In this document: piece by piece, positions 28,072-36,730 of the stretch
Numbering within the stretch: the first letter of the stretch is position 1
Layout: each line of letters begins with the position of its first letter
Origin: Acinetobacter sp. N54.MGS-139
GTDB taxonomy: Bacteria; Pseudomonadota; Gammaproteobacteria; Burkholderiales; Burkholderiaceae_F
DNA: 64,000 nt
Assembly (NCBI GenBank): GCA_000980495.1
Contig: LARN01000003.1
Span: forward strand, 5,567-69,566
Direction: 5' to 3'
Translations under genes and position numbers: made by a program
Notes under the pieces: model-generated
Database searches by the model: none
Told to the model about the DNA's origin: nothing
The model's input: only the letters and a program-made list of their open reading frames with translations

Positions 28072-28773
28072 TTACTGCTGTGCAGACTGGGGAGCCGGAG
28101 CCTGAGCAGGAGCTTGAACCGGAGCTTGTGCAGGGGCAGCTGCCGGAGCCTGACCGGTTGCACCGACTTCAGGGGCGTAAATCATCATCGGGGCATTGCC
28201 CATCATCTGACCGTTGCCCATCATCATGCCGTTAGGAACGATTTCGATCGGCTGGGCCTGTACTGCTCCCGGAGGAAGCTGGTTGTTGGCTTGAGGAGCG
28301 GCCGGAGCTGCTTGCGGTGCCGGTTGAGGAGCGGGCTGAGGAGCAGTCTGAGGGGCTGTCTGAGGTGCGACCTGAGGCGCTGCCTGAGGAGCAGGAACAG
28401 CCTGCGGTGTCGGGCCTAAGTCGTCATCGGGAGCCTGCTGCTGGGCGTTGCCGTTGCCTTGGAGCTGCATGAAAACGCCGAGCTGGCCGGCGATGTAGCC
28501 TAAAGCGACAAGAGACTGATCACGAGTGATGGTCTTGCCGGTCTGGGCTGCACGAGCCTGAACAAACTCACTGGCTCTGTCGAGTTCTGTCTGGGTGACC
28601 GGAAAGTCTCCAAACTGCATGTGACCCATGGTGGCTAACTTGCCGATGACTTCACCGGCAGGATTTGTCGGAGCTTGTTGGTCGGGCTGAGGAGCAGTTT
28701 GCTGGGCGAATGCAGATACGGAAAAGCTCAGTGCGACGGCACTGAGAGCAAGGGTTAATTTTCTAAGAATCAT
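28072..28773 (-). CDS. Secreted Ala/Pro/Gln-rich low-complexity protein
   Basis: The 233-residue product has a signal peptide cut after SVSAFA. A folded-looking part follows (about 38-105, EVIGKLATMGHMQFGDFPVTQTELDRASEFVQ and SLVALGYIAGQLGVFMQLQG), then an AP/PQ repeat tract (about 120-160), a Met-Gly-Asn-rich segment (GMMMGNGQMMGNAPMM) and a second AP/AQ tract to the end. It is probably periplasmic or surface-exposed with a flexible spacer. No known family is recognised. It stands alone between its terminator and dsbD. Confidence 0.7.
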   Translation of the reverse strand: MILRKLTLALSAVALSFSVSAFAQQTAPQPDQQAPTNPAGEVIGKLATMGHMQFGDFPVTQTELDRASEFVQARAAQTGKTITRDQSLVALGYIAGQLGVFMQLQGNGNAQQQAPDDDLGPTPQAVPAPQAAPQVAPQTAPQTAPQPAPQPAPQAAPAAPQANNQLPPGAVQAQPIEIVPNGMMMGNGQMMGNAPMMIYAPEVGATGQAPAAAPAQAPVQAPAQAPAPQSAQQ

Positions 28774-28875
28774 GTTATTTCTCCACTTCAGAAGCTAGAG
28801 AAACTATACTCCGTAAAAACCCTTAGATAGTGAGTTAACTCCTTGATTCTTACTCAATATGGTGAAAATGCATGC

Positions 28876-30954
28876 CTACTTTGACGCGCTTTTAGGAAGT
28901 GTTTTTAGTGCGTCAATCACGATGTCCTGAGTAAGAAGCTCCGGGAGGATTTTTGCAGTTCCGTCCGGAGAGTAGAGCAGGTAAAGCGGGACGCCGGTTC
29001 GGCCGAAGGATTCCAAAGTCTTAGAAATTTCAGCGTTCCGATTGGTCCAGTCGGCAATAAGAAATTTAACGTTGTGCTCTTTAAAGGCTTTCTGAACATT
29101 TTCCCTATCCAGCACGGCAAGTTTATTTGCCTGACAAGTCACGCACCAGGAAGCCGTGAAGTCGACAAAAACCGGACGTCCTTCATCAAGGGCAGTTTGG
29201 ACAGCCGTCGGGGACCAGGCGTCGGCTGTGCTTACTTCGACAGGTGCACGCTCAAGCAGCGGAGAAGCGGCGAGGGCATATGCGCCGGCGCCGAGGATAA
29301 AAGCCAAAGCCATGAAGCCTTTTGAAGCTGCTTTGCCGAACTGCAGGCGGCCGTACAAAATCAAAGCGACTGCTAAAAGTACAGCAGCGCAGAGATAGAC
29401 TCCGAGTGCCGAGAGCGACACTTGCTGCCAAAGAACCCAGAAAAGCCAAAGTGCGGTAAGGGCCATCGGAACGGCCATGATTGTTCTGAATATACCCATC
29501 CAACGCCCCGGGCGCGGCAGCCAGGCAGTCAGGCAAGGGAACAGCGCCAGCAGAAGCCAGGGGAGGCTCATGCCAAGACCGAGGCAAACGAAGACGACAA
29601 AGGATTCCAGTGCAGAGGCAGAAAGTGCGTAGCCTAAGGCGGCGCCCATGAACGGGGCCGTGCACGGGGAGGCAACGACGACGGCCAGGATACCGGTTGC
29701 AAAACTGCCGGCCAGGGAGGCACCGGAAGTCTGACCCGTAGAGGCAATTCTTACGCCGGAAAATTCAAAGGCGCCGGCCAAGTTCAAGGTGATCGTGACA
29801 AAAAGGAGCGCTAGCAACGCTACAAACCAAGGCGACTGCAGCTGGAAGCCCCAGCCGACGGAGGCTCCGGCCGCTTTTACGGCGATCAAGGCGCCGGCTA
29901 AAAGCGTCATGGAAATGAGGACGCCGAGAGTAAAAGAAAGACCGTGCAGTGCCAGCTTCCCGTCTTTGCGATGCTCAACGAGGCTGAGCATTTTCAATGA
30001 GAGAACGGGGAAGACGCAGGGCATCAGATTCAGAATCAAGCCGCCGAGGAAAGACATTCCGGCTGCAAGCCAAACCGTTAGGTTGACGTCCGTGTTGTCA
30101 GAGGAAGCCGACGGGGGTGTCACGGTTCCAGTTACTAAAACATGAGAGAAACTGCCGGACCAGCCGCCTTTAGCGGGGCCGCCGTCAGCGGCAAAGACGC
30201 CGGATAAAGTGTCACCGGCTTTCAGTTCTTCCGTGCCTTGAAGTCGGACAGTGACTTCATCGCCGTTTTTAGATACCGATTGAGGTGCTTTGTAGTCAAC
30301 AGCTCCTTCGCCTTCGGTAAATACATAAAAATGATTGAACGGTTCTGAAGTTTTAAATGTGACGGATAAAGCGTGATTAGAAGTGTCGACCTTTGCAGAG
30401 ACCGTTTTTAACGGAGCCGGCGTTAAGCCTTCATTTGTTTGAAAGAGACCGGCGTTCGGAGAGGGAGCCGGTTCAGTTTTCGAGACTTTAACGGGAACGT
30501 CGAACGAAGCACTTCCCGGAATGCATTGTTCCGCGCACATTAACCAGGAGACATTCGCTTTTGCGACGTAATCTCCTTCCTTGGCAGATGCGGGAACGGA
30601 AATTGAAACGGGCAGAAGAACAGAGTCTTCGTATCCGAAGTTGGTGAGATCGCCGACGACATAAAGATTCGGCGTTGGCCATTGAATCTGGCCTGCTTTC
30701 CAGCCCTCGGGAAGCGTCCAGTCAATGGTAGTCGGAAGCCCGGTGTCACCGGGCGTTTTCCAATAAGTGTGCCAGCCGGGCTCTTGGGTCAGCAGAACGC
30801 CTAAGCGGATGGAGCTTCCGGGCTGGACGGACGTTGCTTGAGAGATAAGCTCGGCTTTGACCGCTTCGGTTTTCTTCCAAGGAAGAGCCTGTGCGTTTAG
30901 AGCAAAGACGGCAAAGAAAAGTAAAAGGAAGCGCAAAAGCCAAGCAAATCTCAT
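28876..30954 (-). CDS. dsbD: Thiol:disulfide interchange protein, DsbD/ScsB type
   Basis: It carries electrons from cytoplasmic thioredoxin to periplasmic proteins. The 692 residues comprise a signal peptide (1-24), a long periplasmic N-domain with Cys140 and Cys144 in CAEQCIPG, an eight-segment membrane domain with Cys in LNLMPCVFPVLS and ASPCTAPFMG, and a C-terminal thioredoxin domain with WCVTC (Cys604, Cys607). At 692 residues it is longer than E. coli DsbD; the large N-domain beginning LGVLLTQEPGWHTYWKTPGD is the ScsB-like form. It follows hemL by 26 bases. Confidence 0.92.
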   Translation of the reverse strand: MRFAWLLRFLLLFFAVFALNAQALPWKKTEAVKAELISQATSVQPGSSIRLGVLLTQEPGWHTYWKTPGDTGLPTTIDWTLPEGWKAGQIQWPTPNLYVVGDLTNFGYEDSVLLPVSISVPASAKEGDYVAKANVSWLMCAEQCIPGSASFDVPVKVSKTEPAPSPNAGLFQTNEGLTPAPLKTVSAKVDTSNHALSVTFKTSEPFNHFYVFTEGEGAVDYKAPQSVSKNGDEVTVRLQGTEELKAGDTLSGVFAADGGPAKGGWSGSFSHVLVTGTVTPPSASSDNTDVNLTVWLAAGMSFLGGLILNLMPCVFPVLSLKMLSLVEHRKDGKLALHGLSFTLGVLISMTLLAGALIAVKAAGASVGWGFQLQSPWFVALLALLFVTITLNLAGAFEFSGVRIASTGQTSGASLAGSFATGILAVVVASPCTAPFMGAALGYALSASALESFVVFVCLGLGMSLPWLLLALFPCLTAWLPRPGRWMGIFRTIMAVPMALTALWLFWVLWQQVSLSALGVYLCAAVLLAVALILYGRLQFGKAASKGFMALAFILGAGAYALAASPLLERAPVEVSTADAWSPTAVQTALDEGRPVFVDFTASWCVTCQANKLAVLDRENVQKAFKEHNVKFLIADWTNRNAEISKTLESFGRTGVPLYLLYSPDGTAKILPELLTQDIVIDALKTLPKSASK

Positions 30955-30980
30955 AACAACAATGTATCTAACTGAACAAA

Positions 30981-32273
30981 TTAACCATGTACGCGTTTGA
31001 CTTCGGCAAAGGCCTTGTCAGCCGCTTCGAGCGTGCGAGCGATAACGGAGTCGTCATGGGTAATGGAGACGAAACCGGCTTCGTAAATGCTCGGAGCCAG
31101 ATAAACACCGTTATCGAGCATGGCATGGAAGAAAGTCTTGAAGCGATCGGCATCGCATTCCATGACTTCTTTGAAGGAGGTTGGGCATTTTCCGCGGAAG
31201 TAAATGCCGAACATGCCGCCGATGCTTTGGGCAGAGAAGGCCACGCCGTGCTTCTTAGCCATCGCGCCTAAGCCCTTGACGAGCTTGGCGGTCTGTTCGG
31301 AAAGACGCTTGTAGAAACCGGGCTGCTGAATTTCATGCAGCGTGGCAAGACCGCAGGCAACGGCGACCGGGTTGCCGGAGAGGGTGCCTGCCTGATAGAC
31401 GGGGCCCAACGGAGCAACGCAGTTCATGATGTCGCGTTTACCGCCGAAAGCTGCAACCGGCATACCGCCGCCGATGACTTTACCGAACATCGTGATGTCC
31501 GGATCGATGTGGTACAGAGACTGGGCGCCCCCGAGTGCAACACGGAAACCGGTCATGACTTCGTCGACGATGAGAACGGTTCCGTGCTTAGCGGTTTCTT
31601 CCCTCATGGTTTCGAGGAATTCCTGGGTTGCAGGAACCATGTTCATGTTGCCGGCAACTGCTTCAACGATCACGCAGGCGATTTCGTCGCCCTCTTTGTC
31701 AAAGAGTTCTTTGAGCTGTTTGGGATTGTTGTATTCCAGAACGATCGTGTCGTTTGTGACAGCAGCGGGGACACCGGCAGAGCTCGGTGTACCGAAGGTC
31801 AGCAAGCCGGAGCCGCCTTTAACCAGCAGGGAATCGCTGTGGCCGTGGTAGCAGCCTTCAAACTTCACAATCTTATTGCGGCCGGTGTAGCCGCGAGCCA
31901 AACGGATGGCGCTCATGCCGGCTTCGGTGCCGGAGGAGACGAAACGGACTTCTTCAACGGAAGGAATGAGACGCTTAATTTCTTCGGCAATATCAATTTC
32001 AACGACGGTCGGAGCACCGAAGCTCAAGCCGTTGTCAACGGCTTCTTTGACAGCTTCAATGACGTGAGGATTGTTGTGACCGAGGATCATAGGACCCCAA
32101 GATCCGATGTAGTCGATGTACTGCTTACCTTCGATGTCGTACATGTGCGGCCCTAATGCTTTTTTGATAAAGCGGGGAGCGCCGCCGACAGAACGGAAGG
32201 CACGAACCGGGGAGTTCACACCGCCGGGGATGGACTTCTGGGCTCTGTCAAAAAGTACTTCATTCTGATCCAT
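30981..32273 (-). CDS. hemL: Glutamate-1-semialdehyde 2,1-aminomutase
   Basis: HemL makes 5-aminolevulinate for haem in the C5 pathway. The 430-residue protein shows [34 protein letters not shown] and the PLP lysine in [18 protein letters not shown] chose ATG 32273 ([12 protein letters not shown]) because TAGGAG lies before it; the longer frame to 32312 has a nonconserved N-terminus. It is probably cotranscribed with dsbD. The C5 route is unusual in alphaproteobacteria but normal in betaproteobacteria. Confidence 0.95.
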   Translation of the reverse strand: MDQNEVLFDRAQKSIPGGVNSPVRAFRSVGGAPRFIKKALGPHMYDIEGKQYIDYIGSWGPMILGHNNPHVIEAVKEAVDNGLSFGAPTVVEIDIAEEIKRLIPSVEEVRFVSSGTEAGMSAIRLARGYTGRNKIVKFEGCYHGHSDSLLVKGGSGLLTFGTPSSAGVPAAVTNDTIVLEYNNPKQLKELFDKEGDEIACVIVEAVAGNMNMVPATQEFLETMREETAKHGTVLIVDEVMTGFRVALGGAQSLYHIDPDITMFGKVIGGGMPVAAFGGKRDIMNCVAPLGPVYQAGTLSGNPVAVACGLATLHEIQQPGFYKRLSEQTAKLVKGLGAMAKKHGVAFSAQSIGGMFGIYFRGKCPTSFKEVMECDADRFKTFFHAMLDNGVYLAPSIYEAGFVSITHDDSVIARTLEAADKAFAEVKRVHG

Positions 32274-32731
32274 GAAAAGAACTCCTAGAAATGAATTAAA
32301 TAGTAATTTCAAGCGAGATAGGTTAATCCGCTCATGCTAAAGGAAAAACCTAAAGGATAGATTAATTCCGTCAGATCGGACGAGACTGCAGGGAAGCTGT
32401 AGCAACCACAGGGAAAAAGAAGTAAGCTTTCACGCCAAAGACAGAGAAATTAATTTTAGAAGAATAACGAAACGAAATTCGATAAGAGATCGTTGAAGAT
32501 GACATCGAATTTCGAGAAGTTTCTCAGAGGAGCTTCAAAAGAAATGCGGAGAGCTCTCGGGAAGCGCTCCGCACAAAGGCTGGCCTCAGTCCTTTAGAAA
32601 GGCTGATGCAGCAGAACACAGATTTTTTCGCCGAAGGTAAGGAGCACTTGAAACCGCAGACTTTTGTTGCGACGCTTGCATCCTCAGCGAAAGTTCAAGA
32701 TGCAGCGATTTCTTGGTTTCCTAGGCGATGA
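32274..32731 (+). pseudogene. Intergenic stretch with a decayed-looking reading frame (phasin-like tail?)
   Basis: Nothing clear lies at 32274-32485 apart from the hemL leader. From 32486 to the TGA at 32729-32731 a plus-strand frame stays open for 81 codons and reads like protein, for example REALRTKAGLSPLERLMQQ and PQTFVATLASSAKVQDAAISWF. Its only ATG is at 32606, which would give a 41-residue product. No good ribosome site is seen. The tail has the amphipathic look of a phasin, but this is a guess. It may be a remnant, a gene with a rare start, or chance. Confidence 0.3.
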
Positions 32732-32893
32732 TTAGTTTTCCGTAGTGGAAATTTTCTTGACGAAGGACGTCAGGAGCTGGCCGAAATCCTGAGATTCCGC
32801 ATTGCCGGCAGATGTGGCGAGCAGCGCGCCATAGAGTGTTGCCAAAACCCAAGCTGTTAGGACCGAAATCCAGGCAATTTTTCCGAAGTTCAT
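32732..32893 (-). CDS. Small single-pass membrane protein, 53 residues
   Basis: ATG at 32893 is preceded by ATAAGGAGAACGT, an excellent ribosome site, and the frame closes at TAA 32734-32732. The product has one clear transmembrane segment (about residues 7-28, from AWISVLTAWVLATLYGALLA) and a short polar tail with Lys-Lys. I recognise no family. It is too short for ordinary gene calling. Upstream TATAAA is a possible -10. The next minus-strand gene upstream is 311 bases away, so it has its own transcript. Confidence 0.7.
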   Translation of the reverse strand: MNFGKIAWISVLTAWVLATLYGALLATSAGNAESQDFGQLLTSFVKKISTTEN

Positions 32894-33204
32894 ACGTTCT
32901 CCTTATAAGTGAACCTTGCTTTATACAGGGTTTTTACTTGTCAGAACGAGAAGCTCGCATAATTTGAGTAGTTAACTGCCCATTGTGCGTCTAAACAATT
33001 TGCGGTCCGATCGGTTGTTGCTTCTCTTAGGGATCCTTCTAAAAAGTGGTCGTTCTCAGGATCTCAAAGTCCCTGCAGATGGGATCGCCAGCTTTAAATA
33101 ATTGCTGAACCTAATTTCCGGACGAGGCAGTCTTCTCTCCTTGGATAAGCAGAACAACCCAGTATTCGAGTCGGAACAATGGACAAAAGAGCAGGTGCCG
33201 AAAA
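32894..33204. other. Intergenic region, no gene seen
   Basis: This 311-base stretch holds the likely promoter of the 53-residue gene (TATAAA on the minus strand near 32920) and no convincing reading frame or RNA motif. No strong terminator for the PagP-like gene was found. Confidence 0.4.
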
Positions 33205-34449
33205 TTAGAAGGCCAAGCCAAGCGCCAGCTTGAAGGTCACCGGAGACGGGCGCATCGAGAAGCTGTCGTCCGTCGGGCTGTGCGCCTTGTAACGCGGGAA
33301 GCCCAAATCCATACCGCCGGTCACATGAAGATTGCGTGTGACGGCGACCGTTCCGCCGGCCTGAATGACCGGAGTGAAAATGTCCTTCTTGGCTCCCCAG
33401 CCCTCTTTGAAGTCTTGCTGGTCACTTCTGAAATAGCCTGCGCCGACACCGGCGTAAAGCTTCACGCGTTCGGCAGCTCTGAAGTGATACTGCACGGCAA
33501 GGCTGTAGCTTGTGAGCTTGTAGCTTCCGACCTTACTGCCGTTGGCATGGATGCTGTGCGTGCCGGAGCGATTAACGGAGAAGTCCAAAGCCCAATCAGG
33601 CGTGACAAAGTAACGCAGACCGGCTGAGTAAGCGCCGTCTGAAGAAATAGAAGACGGTTTCGGCGTGCCTTTAAGTGTTGTCTTCTGCCACCCGCCGCCT
33701 GCATAAATCAGCACTTTATTAGAGAAGAGAGATTTCGGCGTGTCCGGCATGTGACGACTCTTCCGATCGTCAAATGTCATATTGGCAAAGAAGAAAAAGA
33801 TGTCGGAGAACGGAACGTACGTTCCGTAAATGCTGAAGTTGTCTGTGCCGACGCCAAGCAAGGGCAGGGGCGCCGGGAACGGAATCCATTTGTAGTCGCC
33901 GCGGGCCGTCAAACCGATGGTGTAGCCGGCTTCAGCATAGAAGGGTGTGCTGCCGAGTCGCCAGCGGGACAGCCAGCCGTAGCCCATGAACGGTTCAAAG
34001 TTATTGTGGGAATCGGAGAACGCCATGGCGTACATGATTCTGCGGTTTCCGCGGCTGTCGATAAAGTTGCGCGAAATACCGCCGCCCCACGTGTAACCGT
34101 TTTCGTTGTGGCGTTTTTCAGTTTTGTATGCATATCCCGGATGAATCGTGTAGGCGGGAAGGAGCAGTCCGGAAGAACCCTCCGAAATGATGGTCTTCAT
34201 TCCGACCCAAGTGTCGGAAAGATAGCTTCCGGAAGAGTTTTCTTCGGAAACCATACCGGCGGGGAGGGTATCGACAATTGCTTCCCAAACCGAACGACCG
34301 GAGTCTTCAGCAGAAGCAGATGAGGCGATCGCAATAAGTCCGGCCCCGAAAATAGTTCTAATGATCTTATTTTTCACGACTTTTTCAATGGAGTGCAAAG
34401 CAGAAAAAATTCTACAGAAAAACAAAGCGCTTTTATTTGATTTGGTCAT
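33205..34449 (-). CDS. PagP lipid A palmitoyltransferase fused to an OmpW-like beta-barrel
   Basis: This single 414-residue frame holds two outer-membrane barrels. Residues about 30-47 are a signal peptide core (ending SASA|ED). Residues about 75-226 match PagP: His103 in YTIHPGYAY, WGGGISRNF, Asp146-Ser147 in YAMAFSDSHNNFEP, and WIPFPAPLPLLGVG; the His-Asp-Ser catalytic set is kept. Residues about 244-414 match OmpW: YAGGGWQKT, LRYFVTPDWALDFSV, SLAVQYHF, KLYAGVGAGYF, and a terminal Phe. PagP adds palmitate to lipid A. The N-terminus may start at a GTG 24 codons in; the ribosome site is poor at either start. Confidence 0.8.
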   Translation of the reverse strand: MTKSNKSALFFCRIFSALHSIEKVVKNKIIRTIFGAGLIAIASSASAEDSGRSVWEAIVDTLPAGMVSEENSSGSYLSDTWVGMKTIISEGSSGLLLPAYTIHPGYAYKTEKRHNENGYTWGGGISRNFIDSRGNRRIMYAMAFSDSHNNFEPFMGYGWLSRWRLGSTPFYAEAGYTIGLTARGDYKWIPFPAPLPLLGVGTDNFSIYGTYVPFSDIFFFFANMTFDDRKSRHMPDTPKSLFSNKVLIYAGGGWQKTTLKGTPKPSSISSDGAYSAGLRYFVTPDWALDFSVNRSGTHSIHANGSKVGSYKLTSYSLAVQYHFRAAERVKLYAGVGAGYFRSDQQDFKEGWGAKKDIFTPVIQAGGTVAVTRNLHVTGGMDLGFPRYKAHSPTDDSFSMRPSPVTFKLALGLAF

Positions 34450-34521
34450 TAGAACGAGCTCAATTAACGCAATTTTGATGCCTGTTTTGTGTAACGAGGC
34501 TTTTTAGGAAGCTCGCGAAAC

Positions 34522-34550
34522 TTGCGGAAACGGATGAATCAAATTAAAGT
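34522..34550 (+). promoter_or_regulatory. Promoter of rnpB
   Basis: TTGCGG (34522-34527), a 17-base spacer and TAAAGT (34545-34550). Transcription would begin about seven bases later at 34557, the exact first base of the P1 helix, which supports the call. Confidence 0.6.
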
Positions 34551-34556
34551 TGCACC

Positions 34557-34862
34557 GCGAAGTTCGTCGGACAATCGCCGGGGAGAAAGACCTCGGAGGA
34601 AAGTCCGGACTCCACAGAGCACCGTAGGAGGTAACACCTCTCCGCCGAAAGGCGAGGACTAGAGCAACAGAGACGAGCCGATTCAGTTCGGTTGAAACGG
34701 GCAATCTCTACGGGGAGCAACATCAAATAGGCAGCTGATGAACCTGCTCGGCGAGGCTGCGGGTAGATGGCTCGAACTTGGGAGTGATCCCGGGTCTAGA
34801 TGAATGATTGTCATGCCGCGTTAAGCGCCACACAGAATCCGGCTTATAGACGGACTTCGCAC
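34557..34862 (+). ncRNA. rnpB: RNase P RNA component
   Basis: This catalytic RNA trims the 5' ends of tRNA precursors. Conserved elements are all present: GAGGAAAGTCCGGACTCC near the 5' end, AGAGCAACAGAGACGAG, GATGAATGATTG, and ACAGAATCCGGCTTAT near the 3' end. P1 is formed by GCGAAGTTCGTC (34557-34568) and GACGGACTTCGC (34849-34860), with one G-U pair. A T-rich tract follows and probably ends transcription. At about 305 bases it is at the short end for type A RNase P RNA. It is on the plus strand, directly upstream of mraZ. Confidence 0.93.
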
Positions 34863-34946
34863 TTCTATCTTTTCTTTTTTAATTCAAATAATTAAGCAAA
34901 GCGAAAATTAAAGAACAAGAATAACTTTCGCTCAATGTGAGTGTTG

Positions 34947-34977
34947 GTGGAGGAAAGTGGAAAAAAGTGGCTAAAAT
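34947..34977 (+). promoter_or_regulatory. MraZ boxes and promoter of the dcw cluster
   Basis: Three GTGG repeats at 34947, 34957 and 34967 are spaced exactly 10 bases apart (one helical turn), followed by TAAAAT (34972-34977) as -10. MraZ binds such direct repeats in known dcw promoters (TGGGA-N5 type), so this is likely the autoregulatory operator. Confidence 0.75.
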
Positions 34978-35016
34978 TGAGAGTTGGAAAAGGTAGATTT
35001 TTGTCTCGTTTTAGTC

Positions 35017-35445
35017 GTGTTCCAAGGCTCTCCGCACATCAATCTTGACGCCAAAGGGCGTCTGTCGGTGCCTTCTCGTTACCGAGAAGCCCTGGCAGAG
35101 TTGTGTTCAGGCCAAATGACCTTTACCCGGCATCCTGACGGGTGCGCCTTACTGTACCCGCGAAATGTTTGGGAAACGAAAAGAAGCGAATTAATGGCAC
35201 TTCCTTATTCGGCCAGAGTCTTTCAAAGAATCGTGATGGGTTCGGCCGTGGATGTGGACATGGATGCCAGCGGCAGACTGCTGGTGCCTGCAGAGTTAAG
35301 AAAAGCATGCGGTCTTTCCAAAGAGATCGTTCTTGTTGGATTGGGCTCGCACTTTGAGCTGTGGGATGCTGAGAAGCTTGCGGAAAGCGAAGCTAAAGCA
35401 ATGACAGAAAACCTATCGGATATCGCCGCCCAATTCAATTTTTAA
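35017..35445 (+). CDS. mraZ: Transcriptional regulator MraZ
   Basis: MraZ is the DNA-binding repressor of the division and cell-wall cluster. It is made of two SpoVT/AbrB-like MraZ repeats: FQGSPHINLDAKGRLSVPSRYREAL (first) and GSAVDVDMDASGRLLVPAELRKA (second). The GTG at 35017 gives the family N-terminus VFQGSPHINL and 142 residues; a TTG at 34984 is unlikely. No strong ribosome site is visible. It is the first gene of the dcw cluster. Confidence 0.93.
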   Translation: MFQGSPHINLDAKGRLSVPSRYREALAELCSGQMTFTRHPDGCALLYPRNVWETKRSELMALPYSARVFQRIVMGSAVDVDMDASGRLLVPAELRKACGLSKEIVLVGLGSHFELWDAEKLAESEAKAMTENLSDIAAQFNF

Positions 35446-35462
35446 AAATAAGGTAGTTTTCT

Positions 35463-36431
35463 GTGCAGGCAGAAGTCTTGGTTCATCGCCCGGTGCTCGC
35501 TGAAGAGTCTCCCCGACTCTTGGTAACCGATCCGAATGGTGTCTATGTCGACGGTACTTTCGGACGCGGCGGGCATTCGCGCCTGATATTGGAGAAACTC
35601 TCTCCGCAGGGGCGCCTGATCGCATTTGACCGTGATGAAGAAGCTGTCAAGGCCGCTGCGCAGATCAAAGACCCGAGATTTCAAATTATTCATGCACCCT
35701 TTGCATCCATGAAAGAGGAATTGGCAAAGGTCGGCATTGATCGTGTCAGCGGTATTTTTCTTGATATCGGCGTCTCTAGCCCGCAGATTGATGACCCGGA
35801 ACGCGGATTCTCTTTCCGTTTTGACGGCCCTTTGGATATGCGCATGGACACAAGCACCGGGGAGACGGCCGCCGAATGGATCGCTCGCGCAGACGCCGCC
35901 GAGATGGCTAAGGTATTTAAAGATCTCGGAGAAGAGCGTTTCGCAATGAAAGCTGCCAAGGCGATTGAGAAGGCACGAGTCAAAGAACCGATTCTTCGTA
36001 CCAAGCAGCTCGCCGATTTGATTGCCGCAACGCTGCCGCGCAACAAAAAAGACAGCGCCCAGCACCCGGCGACACGCATTTTCCAGGCGATTCGAATTCA
36101 CGTGAACCAGGAACTTGAGCAGCTGAAACGTGCGCTTGAGTCTGCCGGCTCCCTTCTGCTGCCGGACGGTGTCTTAGCGGTGATTTCATTCCATTCGCTG
36201 GAAGACCGCATCGTAAAGAAATTTTTTGAGGCCGCTGCCAATCCGGCATCCGGCATCAATCCTCGTCTGCCGCTGCTTCCTTCGCAGCTTCCGCAGCCGC
36301 TCTTTAATCGTGCCGTACGTATCCTTCCTTCTGAAAAAGAATGCGAAGAAAATCCTCGCGCCAGAAGTTCGGTGCTTCGCGGCGCCTCAAGGACGGATGC
36401 TCCTTGGCCTGAGCAGGGAGTGCGGGTATGA
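35463..36431 (+). CDS. rsmH: 16S rRNA (cytosine1402-N4)-methyltransferase
   Basis: RsmH methylates C1402 in the ribosomal P site. The 322-residue protein starts with GTG and shows HRPVLAEESPRLL, the SAM site VDGTFGRGGHSRLIL, FLDIGVSSPQIDDPERGFSF and RIFQAIRIHVNQELEQL. These are diagnostic of the MraW/RsmH family. It lies 17 bases downstream of mraZ and overlaps ftsL by 4 bases. Confidence 0.96.
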   Translation: MQAEVLVHRPVLAEESPRLLVTDPNGVYVDGTFGRGGHSRLILEKLSPQGRLIAFDRDEEAVKAAAQIKDPRFQIIHAPFASMKEELAKVGIDRVSGIFLDIGVSSPQIDDPERGFSFRFDGPLDMRMDTSTGETAAEWIARADAAEMAKVFKDLGEERFAMKAAKAIEKARVKEPILRTKQLADLIAATLPRNKKDSAQHPATRIFQAIRIHVNQELEQLKRALESAGSLLLPDGVLAVISFHSLEDRIVKKFFEAAANPASGINPRLPLLPSQLPQPLFNRAVRILPSEKECEENPRARSSVLRGASRTDAPWPEQGVRV

Positions 36432-36730
36432 ACGAGTTCCGCTTCCTGGTCGGGGCGATAGTGATTTTGGAACTGGTTCTTTTTGCGTGCGGACTTAAAG
36501 TCGTAGAGAACCGCCACAACGCCCGAAAACTATTCATTGAACTGGAGCACGAACAGCAGGTTCATCATTCACTGATGGATGAAAAAGCTCGCCTCAAGCT
36601 TGAGATTTCGAATTTGGAGCAGATTCGCCAGGTCGAAGTCCGGGCAAAAGAAGGAGGTCTAGCGCCTGCAGAGAACGATCGTGTGATTGTTCTGGATAAA
36701 AACGCGGCACCTTCCGGAGCTCAAAAATGA
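36428..36730 (+). CDS. ftsL: Cell division protein FtsL
   Basis: A 100-residue bitopic protein with a transmembrane segment at about residues 4-24 (FLVGAIVILELVLFACGLKVV) and a periplasmic coiled-coil (about 30-80) with RKLFIELEHEQQ. In E. coli, FtsL forms a complex with FtsB and FtsQ at midcell and activates FtsWI. The start ATGA overlaps the rsmH stop, and the stop overlaps the ftsI start. Identification relies on position, length and layout, since FtsL is poorly conserved. Confidence 0.9.
   Translation: MNEFRFLVGAIVILELVLFACGLKVVENRHNARKLFIELEHEQQVHHSLMDEKARLKLEISNLEQIRQVEVRAKEGGLAPAENDRVIVLDKNAAPSGAQK

Noticed and set aside
28114-28419. Cys/Arg/Leu-rich plus-strand frame opposite the APQ repeats
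   Set aside because: Arises from the repetitive codons of the real minus-strand gene.
28200-28420. Direct repeats that could suggest a CRISPR array
   Set aside because: They are coding Ala-Pro-Gln repeats with no unique spacers or constant repeat unit.
31335-32156. Plus-strand 273-codon open frame inside hemL
   Set aside because: Antisense to a clearly identified gene with intact motifs; composition is that of a shadow frame.
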